Of a DNA stretch of 64,000 bases, positions 32,791-42,210 are shown piece by piece. Within the stretch, counting starts at the first letter, position 1. Each line of letters starts with the position of its first letter. Source of the DNA: Pontibacter deserti. GTDB lineage: Bacteria; Bacteroidota; Bacteroidia; Cytophagales; Hymenobacteraceae. Location of the stretch: contig NZ_JALPRS010000001.1 of assembly GCF_023630255.1 (NCBI RefSeq), forward strand, positions 1,736,001-1,800,000, in the 5' to 3' direction. Both the position numbers and the translations under genes were made by a program. The notes beneath the pieces were generated by a model, which was not told the DNA's origin, did no database searches, and worked only from the letters and a program-made list of their open reading frames with translations.

Positions 32791-34503
32791 TTATAGTTTC
32801 AAACCAAATTTCTCTGCATTAGCTTGGGCAGTTTCATAACCGGCATCGGCGTGGCGGAAAATACCCATAGCCGGGTCGTTATGCAGCACGCGGCTCAAGC
32901 AACGGTCGGCACGCTCGGTACCATCTGCCAAGATTACCATACCCGCATGTTGAGAATAGCCTATACCTACCCCACCACCGTGGTGGAAAGAAACCCAGGT
33001 TGCCCCACCTGCCGTGTTCGACATGAGGTTAAGTAATGGCCAGTCAGACACCGCATCAGAGCCATCCAGCATACCTTCAGTTTCGCGGTACGGTGACGCT
33101 ACAGAGCCACAGTCCAGGTGGTCACGGCCGATCACAATAGGTGCTTTTACTTTGCCATCACGCACCAGTTGGTTGAACATCAGGCCGGCTTTTTCGCGCT
33201 CGCCCATACCCAGCCAGCAAATGCGGCACGGCAGCCCCTGGAAAGCAACTTTCTCTTCGGCCTCGTCCAGCCACTTGATCATGTGCGTATTCTCCGGGAA
33301 AAGTTCTTTCAGCGCTGCATCCGTTACGCGGATATCTTCAGGATCGCCGGAAAGGGCAGCCCAGCGGAAAGGACCTTTGCCTTCGCAGAACAGTGGTCGC
33401 ATGTATTCCGGAACAAAACCCGGTATGTTAAAGGCATCTTTCTCACCACCCTGCTGTGCAAATTCGCGCAAGTTATTGCCATAATCGAAGGTGCGGCTGC
33501 CACGTTTCTGTAACTCCAGCATAAATCCTACGTGGCGAGCCATACTTTTCAGAGATCGGGCTTTATACTCCTGAGGATCACTTTCGCGCAAGGCTTTGGC
33601 TTCTTCCAACGTCAGGCCATTCGGCACATACCCATTGATTGGGTCATGGGCAGAAGTCTGGTCGGTAAGGATTTCGGGGGTGATATTATCTTGTATTAAC
33701 TTTTCCAGCACATCGCCGATATCACCTACTAAACCTATAGAGATTGCTTCGCCTTTTTCTTTGGCTTCCAGGGCCCAGCGCTTCGCTTCTTCGTAGTCGT
33801 AAGTCATTTTGTCGATGTAGCGGGTTTCCAAGCGCTTTTTGATGCGCTCCGGATCAACATCAACGCCTAAAAAAGTAGCACCGGCTATAGTTGCTGCCAG
33901 TGGCTGCGCACCACCCATACCGCCAAGTCCGCCTGTTACCAGTAGCTTGTGGCGCAAATCATCGTTAAAATGGATTCTTCCGCAAGCTGCAAAAGTCTCG
34001 TAAGTTCCCTGTAAAATTCCCTGTGTACCAATGTAGATCCAGCTACCGGCTGTCATCTGGCCATACATCATCAGGCCACGCTCGCGCAACTCGTTAAAGT
34101 GCTCCCAGGTTGCCCAATGCGGCACCAGGTTAGAATTGGCAATGAGTACGCGGGGCGCTTCGGCATGCGTTCTCACTTTACCAACTGGCTTACCCGACTG
34201 CACCAGCAAACTTTCGTTTTCTTCCAGGTTCAGCAACACTTCGATTATCTTCTGTGCATCAGCCACCGTGCGCGCTGCCTGGCCAATGCCACCGTAAACT
34301 ACTAAACGGCTAGGGTCTTCGGCTACTTCGTCGGTCAGGTTGTTCAGGAACATACGAAGCGCTGCTTCACACTGCCAGTTTTTGGCATTCAGTTCGGGAC
34401 CTGTTGGCGGAATGTACGTTGGATGGTTAGCATATTTCTGGATAAACTCGCTCACCGAAAGGCCTGAGCGTTGTATTGTTGCTGTTTCTGGTGCAGTATT
34501 CAT
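32791..34503 (-). CDS. hutU: Urocanate hydratase HutU
   Basis: 570 aa. NAD-binding and catalytic blocks are all present: [65 protein letters not shown], and the C-terminal [15 protein letters not shown]. It converts urocanate to imidazolone-propionate using tightly bound NAD. hutH is not seen in the window, so the first step must be encoded elsewhere. Confidence 0.95.
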   Translation of the reverse strand: MNTAPETATIQRSGLSVSEFIQKYANHPTYIPPTGPELNAKNWQCEAALRMFLNNLTDEVAEDPSRLVVYGGIGQAARTVADAQKIIEVLLNLEENESLLVQSGKPVGKVRTHAEAPRVLIANSNLVPHWATWEHFNELRERGLMMYGQMTAGSWIYIGTQGILQGTYETFAACGRIHFNDDLRHKLLVTGGLGGMGGAQPLAATIAGATFLGVDVDPERIKKRLETRYIDKMTYDYEEAKRWALEAKEKGEAISIGLVGDIGDVLEKLIQDNITPEILTDQTSAHDPINGYVPNGLTLEEAKALRESDPQEYKARSLKSMARHVGFMLELQKRGSRTFDYGNNLREFAQQGGEKDAFNIPGFVPEYMRPLFCEGKGPFRWAALSGDPEDIRVTDAALKELFPENTHMIKWLDEAEEKVAFQGLPCRICWLGMGEREKAGLMFNQLVRDGKVKAPIVIGRDHLDCGSVASPYRETEGMLDGSDAVSDWPLLNLMSNTAGGATWVSFHHGGGVGIGYSQHAGMVILADGTERADRCLSRVLHNDPAMGIFRHADAGYETAQANAEKFGLKL

Positions 34504-34623
34504 AGTTGATCAGATCATAGATTGTCTTTCAATATTCTTAAAAATAAAGCAAAAAGGATAGGAAAATCGTGCTTAATTTCGGCTGTATACTTTTCTGTTG
34601 TCTCTGTCAAAATTATAAATACC

Positions 34624-35247
34624 ATGTTTCACATTCCCATTACATCCCTGAAAGCTCAATTTGGCGATATAGATATTTACTTGTTCGATCAACTCCTGAA
34701 AGGAAGAATACAGAAAGGCATGAAACTGCTGGATGCCGGATGTGGCAATGGTCGCAACATACAGTACTTGATGCAGGCAGGTGTAAAAGTATACGGTGCT
34801 GATGTATCGGAAACAGCTATCGAACAGGTAAATCAACTGGCAAAAGAACTGGCTCCCACCTTGCCTGCCCGTAATTTTATAGTTGCCGACCTGGAGAATT
34901 TACCTTTTGCTGATACTGAATTTGATGTGGTAATCTGTAGCGCCGTTCTTCATTTTGCCCGCAGCGAAGCACATTTCAGCAGTATAATTACCGAACTATG
35001 GCGTGTATTAAAACCGGGTGGCCTGTTGTTTAGCAGGTTAAGCACCACGATTGGCCTGGAAGGAAAATTACAGCAAATGGAAGGAAGATTCTACCAGATG
35101 GCCCATGGGCCAGTTTGGTTTTTAGCTGATGAAGCCATGTTGGTTAAATTAGAAAAACAACTTGGCTTTATGCGGTTAGACCCGCTGAAAACTACTGTGG
35201 TAGAGCAAGACCGAAGTATGACAACGTGGGTGCTGCGGAAAGTATAA
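34624..35247 (+). CDS. SAM-dependent class I methyltransferase
   Basis: About 207 aa from the ATG at 34624 (MFHIPITSLKAQFGDID); a start at 34522 would add 34 residues with no similarity. Motif I is KLLDAGCGNGRNIQYL, motif II includes FIVADLENLPFADTEFDVVI, and motif III ELWRVLKPGGLLFSRL. A methyltransferase_11-type fold with unknown substrate. Divergent from hutU across a 120-base gap. Confidence 0.87.
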   Translation: MFHIPITSLKAQFGDIDIYLFDQLLKGRIQKGMKLLDAGCGNGRNIQYLMQAGVKVYGADVSETAIEQVNQLAKELAPTLPARNFIVADLENLPFADTEFDVVICSAVLHFARSEAHFSSIITELWRVLKPGGLLFSRLSTTIGLEGKLQQMEGRFYQMAHGPVWFLADEAMLVKLEKQLGFMRLDPLKTTVVEQDRSMTTWVLRKV

Positions 35248-35288
35248 ATATCGAACTTCCCCTCCTTATCCAGTTAGTTTAAATTAAC

Positions 35289-35318
35289 ATGGCGCGAGTG
35301 ACTACGCTTGCGCCATGC
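35289..35318. terminator. Hairpin between convergent genes
   Basis: CATGGCGCGAG and CTTGCGCCATG pair (one mismatch) around TGACTACG, between the genes ending at 35247 and 35344. There is no strong T tract. Confidence 0.55.
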
Positions 35319-35343
35319 AATAAACTATAATTCACAAATTTAA

Positions 35344-35778
35344 TTACTCCATCTCTACAAAATCAGCGCTGCGGCGCATGTGTACAAAATGTTCTGCGAG
35401 TTCTTCGGGTAGTGTAGCCAGTTTACGTTTCAGTACATCAATCCAGGCACCTTCAACTACTATAATTGCAGCCTTTACGCCGTCTTCTTTAAACAACTCG
35501 TGGCGGATGGTCCAGCGGGAAGCGTCTTTTTTGCTTTTTACCAGCTCCGTGGTAACAGTTATAGTTTCGTTTACACCCACTTCGCGCAGGTAAGTAGTTT
35601 CTTCCCTGAAAAGTATAGGCCCGATGTGCAGCTTCTGAAAAGTTTTCATATTCAGTCCCATTTCATCTAATACTTCAATACGGGCTTGTGCAGCAAAATC
35701 GGCATAGGCAGAGTGGCGCATGTGCATATTGGCATCTAAGTGCGCCCACATTACTTTCCCTTTATAGGTATGACTCAT
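35344..35778 (-). CDS. Acyl-CoA thioesterase (hotdog fold, 4HBT type)
   Basis: 144 aa from the ATG at 35778 (MSHTYKGKVMWAHLDANMHM); the reading to 35844 runs through a terminator hairpin. The catalytic Asp and active-site segment is WAHLDANMHMRHSAYADFAAQAR, the usual 4HBT signature (D-x-N-x-H-M). Hydrolyses acyl-CoA or an acyl thioester; chain length cannot be told. Lies downstream of the alcohol dehydrogenase gene but is separated from it by a terminator. Confidence 0.85.
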   Translation of the reverse strand: MSHTYKGKVMWAHLDANMHMRHSAYADFAAQARIEVLDEMGLNMKTFQKLHIGPILFREETTYLREVGVNETITVTTELVKSKKDASRWTIRHELFKEDGVKAAIIVVEGAWIDVLKRKLATLPEELAEHFVHMRRSADFVEME

Positions 35779-35805
35779 GTTGGTTATAGTTGGAAAATGA
35801 TCAAA

Positions 35806-35841
35806 TAAAACGGCTCCCGCTTTAGCAGCAGAAGCCGTTCT
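35806..35841 (-). terminator. Terminator after the alcohol dehydrogenase gene
   Basis: On the minus strand GAACGGCTTC pairs with GGAGCCGTT and is followed by TTATTT, 18 bases after the stop at 35860. Confidence 0.75.
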
Positions 35842-35859
35842 CAATATAAGTTATAGTTC

Positions 35860-36903
35860 TTACAAACTGGCCATGTCAATCACAAATCTGTACTTCACAT
35901 CGCTGCGCAACATGCGCTCGTAGGCGTTATTTATCTCTGAAATCGGGATCAGTTCGATATCGGACATGATGTTGTGCTCAGCACAGAAATCCAACATTTC
36001 CTGCGTTTCCGGGATACCGCCGATCATCGAACCAGCCAGGCGTTTACGGCGCGCAATTAAACTGAAACCTGCTACGGCAGATGGTTCCGGCGGCGCACCC
36101 AGCAATATCATAGTTCCATCACGTTTCAGCATCGACAAGTATAAATTATAGTCGTGCGGCGCTGATACGGTGTCGATAATAAAGTCGAATGAGTTACGAA
36201 GCTCTTTTAGGGTTTCAGGGTCTTTGGTAACAGCAAAATTATGGGCACCTAAGTCTCTTGCATCCTGCTCTTTAGTAGGCGAAGTACTCAGCACGGTAAC
36301 ATCGGAACCTTTGGCAGCAGCAATTTTAACAGCCATATGCCCCAGTCCGCCTAGGCCAACTATACCTACCCTGTGACCCTTGCCAATATTCCACTGCATA
36401 ATGGGCGAATAAGTAGTGATACCGGCGCAAAGCAACGGTGCTGTTCGGGCCAGGTCCAGGTTCTTCGGCACTTTCAACGTATAGTTCTCATCCACTACTA
36501 CCTGCGAAGAATAGCCACCATAGGTAATAGTTTTGTTATCACGCTCGTAGCTGTTGTAAGTACCTACGTTATGTACTTCGCAGTATTGCTCCAAGCCCTC
36601 TTTGCAGCTATAGCACTCCCGGCACGAATCAACAAAACAGCCAACTCCGGCAAGATCGCCTTCTTTAAACTTTTTTACTTTGCTGCCTACTTTGGTTACC
36701 ACGCCCACAATTTCATGGCCTGGCACCAGCGGGTACATAGAGCCACCCCACTCGTTCCGTACCTGGTGCAGGTCTGAGTGACAAACGCCGCAATATTTAA
36801 TTTCAATCTGTACATCGTGCTCCCCTACTTCGCGGCGCTCCAGGCTCCAGGGTCCTAACGGGCTTTCCGCATCGAAAGCAGCATAAGCTTTAGCTTGACT
36901 CAT
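35860..36903 (-). CDS. Zinc-dependent NAD(P)-alcohol dehydrogenase (YahK/cinnamyl-alcohol dehydrogenase-like)
   Basis: 347 aa. The catalytic zinc site begins CGVCHSDLHQVRNEWG with PGHEIVGVV following; the structural zinc site is CRECYSCKEGLEQYC. The nucleotide-binding motif is GIVGLGGLGHMAVKIAAAKG, with downstream VTVLSTSPTK suggesting NADP preference. Closest to the YahK/AdhA group of aldehyde reductases of broad range. Single gene with its own terminator. Confidence 0.92.
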   Translation of the reverse strand: MSQAKAYAAFDAESPLGPWSLERREVGEHDVQIEIKYCGVCHSDLHQVRNEWGGSMYPLVPGHEIVGVVTKVGSKVKKFKEGDLAGVGCFVDSCRECYSCKEGLEQYCEVHNVGTYNSYERDNKTITYGGYSSQVVVDENYTLKVPKNLDLARTAPLLCAGITTYSPIMQWNIGKGHRVGIVGLGGLGHMAVKIAAAKGSDVTVLSTSPTKEQDARDLGAHNFAVTKDPETLKELRNSFDFIIDTVSAPHDYNLYLSMLKRDGTMILLGAPPEPSAVAGFSLIARRKRLAGSMIGGIPETQEMLDFCAEHNIMSDIELIPISEINNAYERMLRSDVKYRFVIDMASL

Positions 36904-37001
36904 AGTTTATAGTTATTGTTAAAGGTTATAAGAACAGTATAACGTGTATTTTGTTAAGTATAGCTGTTACATATTGCCGTAATGCCATCCGCTTATGGGT
37001 A

Positions 37002-37898
37002 TTACTGCTTTGTTTTACAGAAATTAGCGGGCACTCCCCTGACTCCGGGCTTTACGGCAAATAAACCGCCGCTGTCAGGATATTGCTGCAGTTGTTCTTC
37101 CGACAGCCCCTCTGTTCCCGAAGTAATATAGAGTATATCCAGGTCTTTTCCGCCAAAGGCACAGGAAGTAGTTTGCGGGGCAGGAACCGTGATCTTACGC
37201 AACATTTTTCCTGTTTCAGGATTCCAGCACCCGACAGCTCCTCCTTTATGCAATGCGACCCACAAATTTCCATCCGCATCAATGGCCATGCCGTCCGGTG
37301 ATCCTTCAGAATCAGGAATTTCTATTACTACGCTGCTGTTACTGATTTCTCCGGTTTCAAGGTTATAATCAAAAGCCCGCACCTGATGGGTTGGGGTATC
37401 AATGAAATACATCTTTTTATTATCAGCTGACCAGACAATGCCATTCGAAATAGTCAAATCATCCAACACCAGGTTTATACTTTTATCAGTACCTATCCTG
37501 TAGAGCACTGCTGCGCCTTTACGGGTATCTAAAGCCATTGTGCCCACCCAAAATCTGCCGGCAGCATCGCACTTTCCATCGTTAAACCGGATGTCGTTTT
37601 CGTTTATGGGATTAAGTATAAAAGTGAGCTTTCCTGTTTCAGTATCCAGTTTATGTATCCCGTTCTGGAGCGCTACTAGCACACCATCCTCTTCAAGAGG
37701 TACTACCGTACCAATCCTTTCTTTTACAGTGAACACTTTATCCTGCTCAGTTTTCGGGTCGAAAATGTGCAGCTTTCTTCCTTCAATATCAACCCAGTAA
37801 AGCACCTGCTCGCGTGGGTGCCATAACGCTCCTTCTCCTACTATAGCTTTCGCGTTAAGTATAAGTTTGGCTTCAGTTAATTGCTGTGTTATGCTCAT
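37002..37898 (-). CDS. SMP-30/gluconolactonase/LRE family protein
   Basis: 298 aa cytoplasmic six-bladed propeller. Metal and catalytic residues are in VGEGALWHPREQVLYWVD (Glu), DIRFNDGKCDAAGRFWVGTM (Asn), TISNGIVWSADNKKMYFIDT and EGSPDGMAIDADGNLWVALH (Asp). It hydrolyses sugar lactones such as gluconolactone. Start lies 27 bases after the DUF1080 gene; they belong to a four-gene minus-strand run with the cytochrome c and membrane protein (39883 to 37002). Confidence 0.9.
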   Translation of the reverse strand: MSITQQLTEAKLILNAKAIVGEGALWHPREQVLYWVDIEGRKLHIFDPKTEQDKVFTVKERIGTVVPLEEDGVLVALQNGIHKLDTETGKLTFILNPINENDIRFNDGKCDAAGRFWVGTMALDTRKGAAVLYRIGTDKSINLVLDDLTISNGIVWSADNKKMYFIDTPTHQVRAFDYNLETGEISNSSVVIEIPDSEGSPDGMAIDADGNLWVALHKGGAVGCWNPETGKMLRKITVPAPQTTSCAFGGKDLDILYITSGTEGLSEEQLQQYPDSGGLFAVKPGVRGVPANFCKTKQ

Positions 37899-37925
37899 GC
37901 GCGGTTTATAGTTAAAGTATATACT

Positions 37926-38585
37926 TTATAGTTTCCTGACCTTGATATTTCTAAACCATACTTCGTCGCGGTGGTCCTGCAGTACAATATGCCCGGATCG
38001 GAAAGTGCCAAAGTATGGATAATCTTTAAACTTGCTGTTGGCTATCAGTTGTCGCCAGTGATCGTCCCAAAGGGTAGTTGTAAGTATCATTTCACCATTC
38101 TGATAAAATTTTAGTTGGTTATTTTTGCATATGATCTCGGCCTCATTCCAGGTGCCAGCAGGGTTTGCATTGTCCGGGTTGCCTGCTACTATATCATAGA
38201 GGTCGCCGGCCTTGCGTTTCGGAATTCTGGCATCAGGGTGCCGCTCGTTATCCAGCAATTGCATTTCTGGTCCTGTCATCCAGGTACGCTTATACTTTTC
38301 CGGCTCGTCCTGCACATGAATCAGAATACCGCTATTACCGCCGGGTGCCACTTTCCACTCCAGTTTCAGGTGAAACTCCTCAAAAACAGCATCCGACACC
38401 AGGTCCCCGCTGTCTTCGTCGTATGCTTTGGATGCAGCAGCTAAGTATAAGGTGCCGTTTTCAACTTTCCAGGCGCCGGCTGCGGTTTGCTTTCCATAGC
38501 TATGCCATCCATTGGTGGTTTCGCCATCAAAAAGCACCACCCAGCCTGCCTCAGCAGTAACTGAGTTATTCTTATCTTTCTTCAA
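37926..38585 (-). CDS. DUF1080 (3-keto-disaccharide hydrolase-like) protein
   Basis: 219 aa. DUF1080 is recognised from GWVVLFDGETTNGWHSYGK, the FHLKLEWKVAPGGNSGILIH region, MQLLDNERHPDARIP and the C-terminal GTFRSGHIVLQDH. A concanavalin-like sugar-binding or hydrolytic domain. The start is uncertain: the only ordinary start in frame is a TTG at 38585, and no signal peptide is present although most relatives have one, so the N-terminus may be truncated. It sits between the cytochrome and SMP-30 genes. Confidence 0.8.
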   Translation of the reverse strand: MKKDKNNSVTAEAGWVVLFDGETTNGWHSYGKQTAAGAWKVENGTLYLAAASKAYDEDSGDLVSDAVFEEFHLKLEWKVAPGGNSGILIHVQDEPEKYKRTWMTGPEMQLLDNERHPDARIPKRKAGDLYDIVAGNPDNANPAGTWNEAEIICKNNQLKFYQNGEMILTTTLWDDHWRQLIANSKFKDYPYFGTFRSGHIVLQDHRDEVWFRNIKVRKL

Positions 38586-38635
38586 AATTTTCCGGATCAG
38601 GATTCAGGTAATAAAGGCCTACCTGGTTTATAATT

Positions 38636-39151
38636 TTACTTTTTAAGCGACAACACGTAACGGGCCATCTCTTTGGCATCTTCTGGTTTCAGGTCAGGGT
38701 GTGGAGGCATTGGTATCTGTCCCCAAACACCTGCGCCGCCTTTTATGATTTTTTGCGCCAGGTAGTCTACATTTTTGTCGTTAAACTCATACTTATCGGC
38801 AACTTCGGTGTAGGCTGGTCCAACAACTTTCTGGTCATCTTTGTGGCAGGTAAGGCAATCAGATTTGGAGATAAGCGAGGCGCCGAGTTCATAGGTTTTT
38901 TTGCCTTCGGCAGAGGCAGCAGAGGCTGTAGCAGTAGTTGTAGTGGCGGCCGGTGCAGCAACAGAATCTGTTAAATCGTTAACGGCAGCATCTGAGCCTA
39001 CTCTGGTTTGTGTATTTGTTGGCCTTTCGGGAGTGATGGTGGCTACGGAGTCCTTATAGCCCTGTTCATAGTACTCATCATACTCTGTTTTCTTGTTTTC
39101 GCAGGCTACCAGCAGTGAGCCGCAGGCAAGTAAAAGAATCGCCTTTTTCAT
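38636..39151 (-). CDS. c-type cytochrome lipoprotein
   Basis: 171 aa. Lipoprotein signal with cysteine in LLLACGSLLVACENK, an Ala/Thr-rich linker (residues about 40-85), then a single heme c domain with the CxxCH motif (SDCLTCHKDDQKVVGPAYTE) and axial Met likely in IPMPPHPDL. It probably hands electrons in the envelope, perhaps with a dehydrogenase acting on sugars. 50 bases separate it from the DUF1080 gene. Confidence 0.9.
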   Translation of the reverse strand: MKKAILLLACGSLLVACENKKTEYDEYYEQGYKDSVATITPERPTNTQTRVGSDAAVNDLTDSVAAPAATTTTATASAASAEGKKTYELGASLISKSDCLTCHKDDQKVVGPAYTEVADKYEFNDKNVDYLAQKIIKGGAGVWGQIPMPPHPDLKPEDAKEMARYVLSLKK

Positions 39152-39292
39152 AGTTTTCCTGTATGTCTTAATGTATTACAGGGTTTACGGATGTAGTGGG
39201 TGGGTGTTTTATGTTGCTCATTCAGAATGGTGCAGTTGCAGTTACGGCGCCAGTTATATCTCCTTAAACTATACATTTCATGCTTTGGCATC

Positions 39293-39883
39293 TTAGTTAA
39301 AAATCCAGTTCAGCATTAAATGAGAGGGCAGAAAAACAACTACGGGGAAGAAAATCAGAACAAGTATAAAGTATAGATTGGGTGTTATAGTATGTTGTGG
39401 TTTGTTGCCTATACCAAATACCCAGTTAATGTTTTCTTTAGGGTCTGAAAATAGGTAAGTTGTCAGAAGTATAAGCCATGCCAGCCCCGTTTGGTAGTAA
39501 ATAGCTTTTGTATCATATCCCCACTCCCAAAGCAGCCAGATAACGATACTTGGTAGAAAAACATGGAAAAGCGACAGCCCGCGCAGAAACAGGCTCAGGT
39601 CCTGCCGGAACATGTACTCACTTAGCCCCAGCAGTTGCCTTCCGGTCAGCAGCCTTCCGAAGTAGTCGATGTTCCATATTATCTCAAGTCCCAGCACACC
39701 TACCGCCATCATACTTAGCAGCAGCCGGTTACCCGTCCAGAGCGCTACTCCCACCGAAAATAAAGCTACATCCGAAAACCAAAGGAAATTAGCGGGACCA
39801 TAATGCTTCCAGTAAACCGGTACCAGTACAAGCAGAAACAAAGTATAAATTACCGGCAGCCAGAGGGGAATAGTGTTGTTCAT
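39293..39883 (-). CDS. Conserved integral membrane protein of unknown function
   Basis: 196 aa with about six hydrophobic segments (PLWLPVIYTLFLLVLVPVYW, FLWFSDVALFSVGVALWTG, LLLSMMAVGVLGLEIIWNID, LFHVFLPSIVIWLLWEWG, AWLILLTTYLFSDP, LYFILVLIFFPVVVFLP). Not recognised as a named transporter or enzyme. First gene of the probable run with the cytochrome c, DUF1080 and SMP-30 genes. Confidence 0.75.
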   Translation of the reverse strand: MNNTIPLWLPVIYTLFLLVLVPVYWKHYGPANFLWFSDVALFSVGVALWTGNRLLLSMMAVGVLGLEIIWNIDYFGRLLTGRQLLGLSEYMFRQDLSLFLRGLSLFHVFLPSIVIWLLWEWGYDTKAIYYQTGLAWLILLTTYLFSDPKENINWVFGIGNKPQHTITPNLYFILVLIFFPVVVFLPSHLMLNWIFN

Positions 39884-39948
39884 GATGCGGTTTATACTTC
39901 GGATTTATATTTTATACGTGCAACCCTTCCAAACCGTAAATAAAGAAA

Positions 39949-39984
39949 AATGCCCTGCTATAACTACTTATAACAAGGCATTCT
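39949..39984 (-). terminator. Hairpin downstream of the small gene at 40004
   Basis: On the minus strand GAATGCC pairs with GGGCATTTTT, with additional TTATAA pairing in the loop, followed by T-rich sequence. Confidence 0.6.
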
Positions 39985-40003
39985 TGCTTATTAAAACTTA
40001 GCT

Positions 40004-40261
40004 TTATGATATGCTTAAGTCCTGAACATCAACTTGATCGAGGTAAGGATCAAAAATGGCAGAGGCATTTGCAGACTTTTTAAATGTGCTGAAAACCTGT
40101 ACATTATCGCCACTCCACAACTCAACAAATGTATTATTGAATTCATACAGTGTAACCAGCCACTTGTTGTATTGGCGCTGGGCAAGTATAGTACCGTCTT
40201 TTGCTATCGCTTCGGCCTGGCTCCTGAACGGGAGCCTTTCAAACATCGAATATTCCAGCAT
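40004..40261 (-). CDS. Small conserved protein of unknown function
   Basis: 85 aa from the ATG at 40261, chosen because a strong Shine-Dalgarno AAAGGAG sits 8 bases before it; a GTG at 40300 would extend it by 13 residues. Soluble, with no signal peptide or recognised domain. Residues such as MFERLPFRSQAEAIAKDG and KWLVTLYEFNNTFVELWSG suggest an alpha/beta fold. Monocistronic. Confidence 0.7.
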   Translation of the reverse strand: MLEYSMFERLPFRSQAEAIAKDGTILAQRQYNKWLVTLYEFNNTFVELWSGDNVQVFSTFKKSANASAIFDPYLDQVDVQDLSIS

Positions 40262-40478
40262 GCTTATTTCTCCTTTGTATGCTAATTTAAGCGTTTGCAC
40301 CGCCGAATAGTTTCATTTGTGATGCAGCAGCTGTTTATAGGTTACGCCAATTATACAGGTAGTTCTTCAGCTAAAAAATGACTAATTCAAATATTCAGCA
40401 TTCGATATTAAATCTTGTTACCTAATTTTACTCCAACCCCTAAACTAACGCTAATTAAATCAATCTTTACTAACCCGA

Positions 40479-42035
40479 ATGAAGAAGAAATTACAATCTT
40501 TTGCCGTACTGCTGTTTCTTTCCGGCAGCTTTGCCCATGCGCAGGCTCCCAAAGACCCGGTAGTAGAAAACATTGTTAAAGAAGCCACCCAAAACTCACA
40601 GCTCGAGACCCTGGCGCATGAACTGCTAGACGGCATTGGTCCACGCCTGGTAGGTACCCCTGAAATGCAGCAGGCCAATAATTGGGCAATTGCCAAGTAT
40701 AAAAGCTGGGGCATTGATGCCCGCAACGAAAAGTGGGGCGAGTGGCGTGGCTGGCAGCGCGGCATTACGCACATTGATATGGTGCACCCACGTTTGCAAA
40801 CCCTGGATGGTATACAACTGGCCTGGAACCCTGGCACAAAAGGGAAAGGCGTAACGGCAGAGCTCATTATACTTCCGGAGTTTCAGGATTCTATTGCTTT
40901 CCAGAAGTGGTTGCCTGCCGTTAAAGGCAAACTGGTCATGATCTCGATGAACCAGCCAACCGGCCGCCCGGAGTATAACTGGAAAGAGTTTGCTACCGAA
41001 GAGTCTTTCAAGAAAATGCAGGCAGCTAAAACTGCTGCCACCGAAGCCTGGAACAACCGCATTAAAAATACCGGCAAAACTACCCGTACCTTACCTGTTG
41101 CCCTCGAAAAAGCCGGTGCTGCCGGTGTAGTTACATCGAACTGGTCTGGTGGATTTGGCGTGAACAAAATATTTGGCGCTTATACCAAGAAAATACCAAC
41201 TGTAGACATTGAATTGGAAGACTATGGCATGCTGTACCGTTTGGTAGAGTCTGGTAAAAAACCACAGATCCGCATACAGGCTGAAGCAAAAGAGCTGAAG
41301 AATGCCCCGGCATTTAACACCATTGCAGAGATAAAAGGCACTGAAAAACCGAACGAGTATGTTATCCTATCTGCTCACTTCGACTCCTGGAACGGTGGCA
41401 CCGGCGCAACCGATAACGGTACCGGAACTATAGTGATGATGGAAGCCATGCGTATCCTGAAAAAGATGTACCCGAATCCTAAACGAACTATACTTGTAGG
41501 TCATTGGGGCAGTGAAGAGCAGGGCCTGAATGGCTCGCGAGCATTCGTGGCAGATCATCCGGAGATCGTGAAAAATGTGCAGGCGGTATTTAACCAGGAT
41601 AACGGTACTGGTCGTGTGGCCAACATTTCTGGTCAGGGCTTTTTGCACGCTTACGATTACCTGGGCCGCTGGCTGAGTGCTGCGCCACAGGAAATTACAA
41701 GCTCTATACAGACGCAGTTTCCCGGGTTTCCGGGTGGTGGTGGCTCGGACCATGCCTCGTTTGTGGCAGCTGGTGCACCGGCCTTTATGCTGAGCTCGCT
41801 TAACTGGTCGTATGGCAGCTATACATGGCATACCAACCGCGATACCTATGACAAAATTGTATTTGATGATGTGCGCAGCAATGCCATTCTGGTAGCTATA
41901 CTTGCTTACAAAGCCAGCGAAGAGCCGGAGCTGTTTAACCGTAAGCGCATCAACATGCCAACAGATACACAAACTGGTAAGCAAAGAACCTGGCCAGAAC
42001 TGCGCCAGCCAACCCGTAAAGGTGGCTTAGACTAA
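40479..42035 (+). CDS. Secreted M28 family zinc aminopeptidase/carboxypeptidase
   Basis: 518 aa with a signal peptide (KKKLQSFAVLLFLSGSFAHAQ). The di-zinc site is complete: VILSAHFDSWNGGTGATDNG (His and bridging Asp), WGSEEQGLNGSRA (catalytic Glu), FNQDNGTGR (Asp) and GGGGSDHASFVAAGAP (His). Between the first and catalytic parts lies a PA-like inserted region (about 110-270). Resembles M28 peptidases of the PGCP type that clip dipeptides; periplasmic or extracellular. Single gene ended by a strong hairpin. Confidence 0.92.
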   Translation: MKKKLQSFAVLLFLSGSFAHAQAPKDPVVENIVKEATQNSQLETLAHELLDGIGPRLVGTPEMQQANNWAIAKYKSWGIDARNEKWGEWRGWQRGITHIDMVHPRLQTLDGIQLAWNPGTKGKGVTAELIILPEFQDSIAFQKWLPAVKGKLVMISMNQPTGRPEYNWKEFATEESFKKMQAAKTAATEAWNNRIKNTGKTTRTLPVALEKAGAAGVVTSNWSGGFGVNKIFGAYTKKIPTVDIELEDYGMLYRLVESGKKPQIRIQAEAKELKNAPAFNTIAEIKGTEKPNEYVILSAHFDSWNGGTGATDNGTGTIVMMEAMRILKKMYPNPKRTILVGHWGSEEQGLNGSRAFVADHPEIVKNVQAVFNQDNGTGRVANISGQGFLHAYDYLGRWLSAAPQEITSSIQTQFPGFPGGGGSDHASFVAAGAPAFMLSSLNWSYGSYTWHTNRDTYDKIVFDDVRSNAILVAILAYKASEEPELFNRKRINMPTDTQTGKQRTWPELRQPTRKGGLD

Positions 42036-42054
42036 GTATAATCTTATTAAGTAT

Positions 42055-42096
42055 AAACCAGAAAAGGCTGCCTGATTAGGCAGCCTTTTCTGGTTT
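42055..42096 (+). terminator. Rho-independent terminator
   Basis: AAACCAGAAAAGGCTGCC pairs with GGCAGCCTTTTCTGGTTT around TGATTA, after the M28 peptidase gene. Confidence 0.9.
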
Positions 42097-42147
42097 ACTA
42101 AATTATCTGAGAGAACTCAAACTGCCGTAGAAACCAATCCTTTCCTG

Positions 42148-42155
42148 TACCTTTA
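42148..42155 (+). promoter_or_regulatory. Probable -7 element of the first rluF-type gene
   Basis: TACCTTTA fits TAnnTTTG at 7 of 8 positions, 56 bases before the ATG. The preceding AAACCAATCCTTT also occurs before the paralogue at 50.4 kb. Confidence 0.45.
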
Positions 42156-42210
42156 CCTTTTTATAAAGCTGGCGTAACAAATCAAACCTGTTATTGCACT
42201 TACTCAACCT

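Noticed and set aside
38586..38635. Frameshifted N-terminus of the DUF1080 gene
   Set aside because: Another frame reads YYLNPDPENFEER, which looks protein-like, but it has no start codon and no known match to the family, so a frameshift cannot be claimed.
41367..41984. 205-codon ORF antisense to the M28 peptidase
   Set aside because: Shadow of a complete enzyme gene with all zinc ligands on the other strand.
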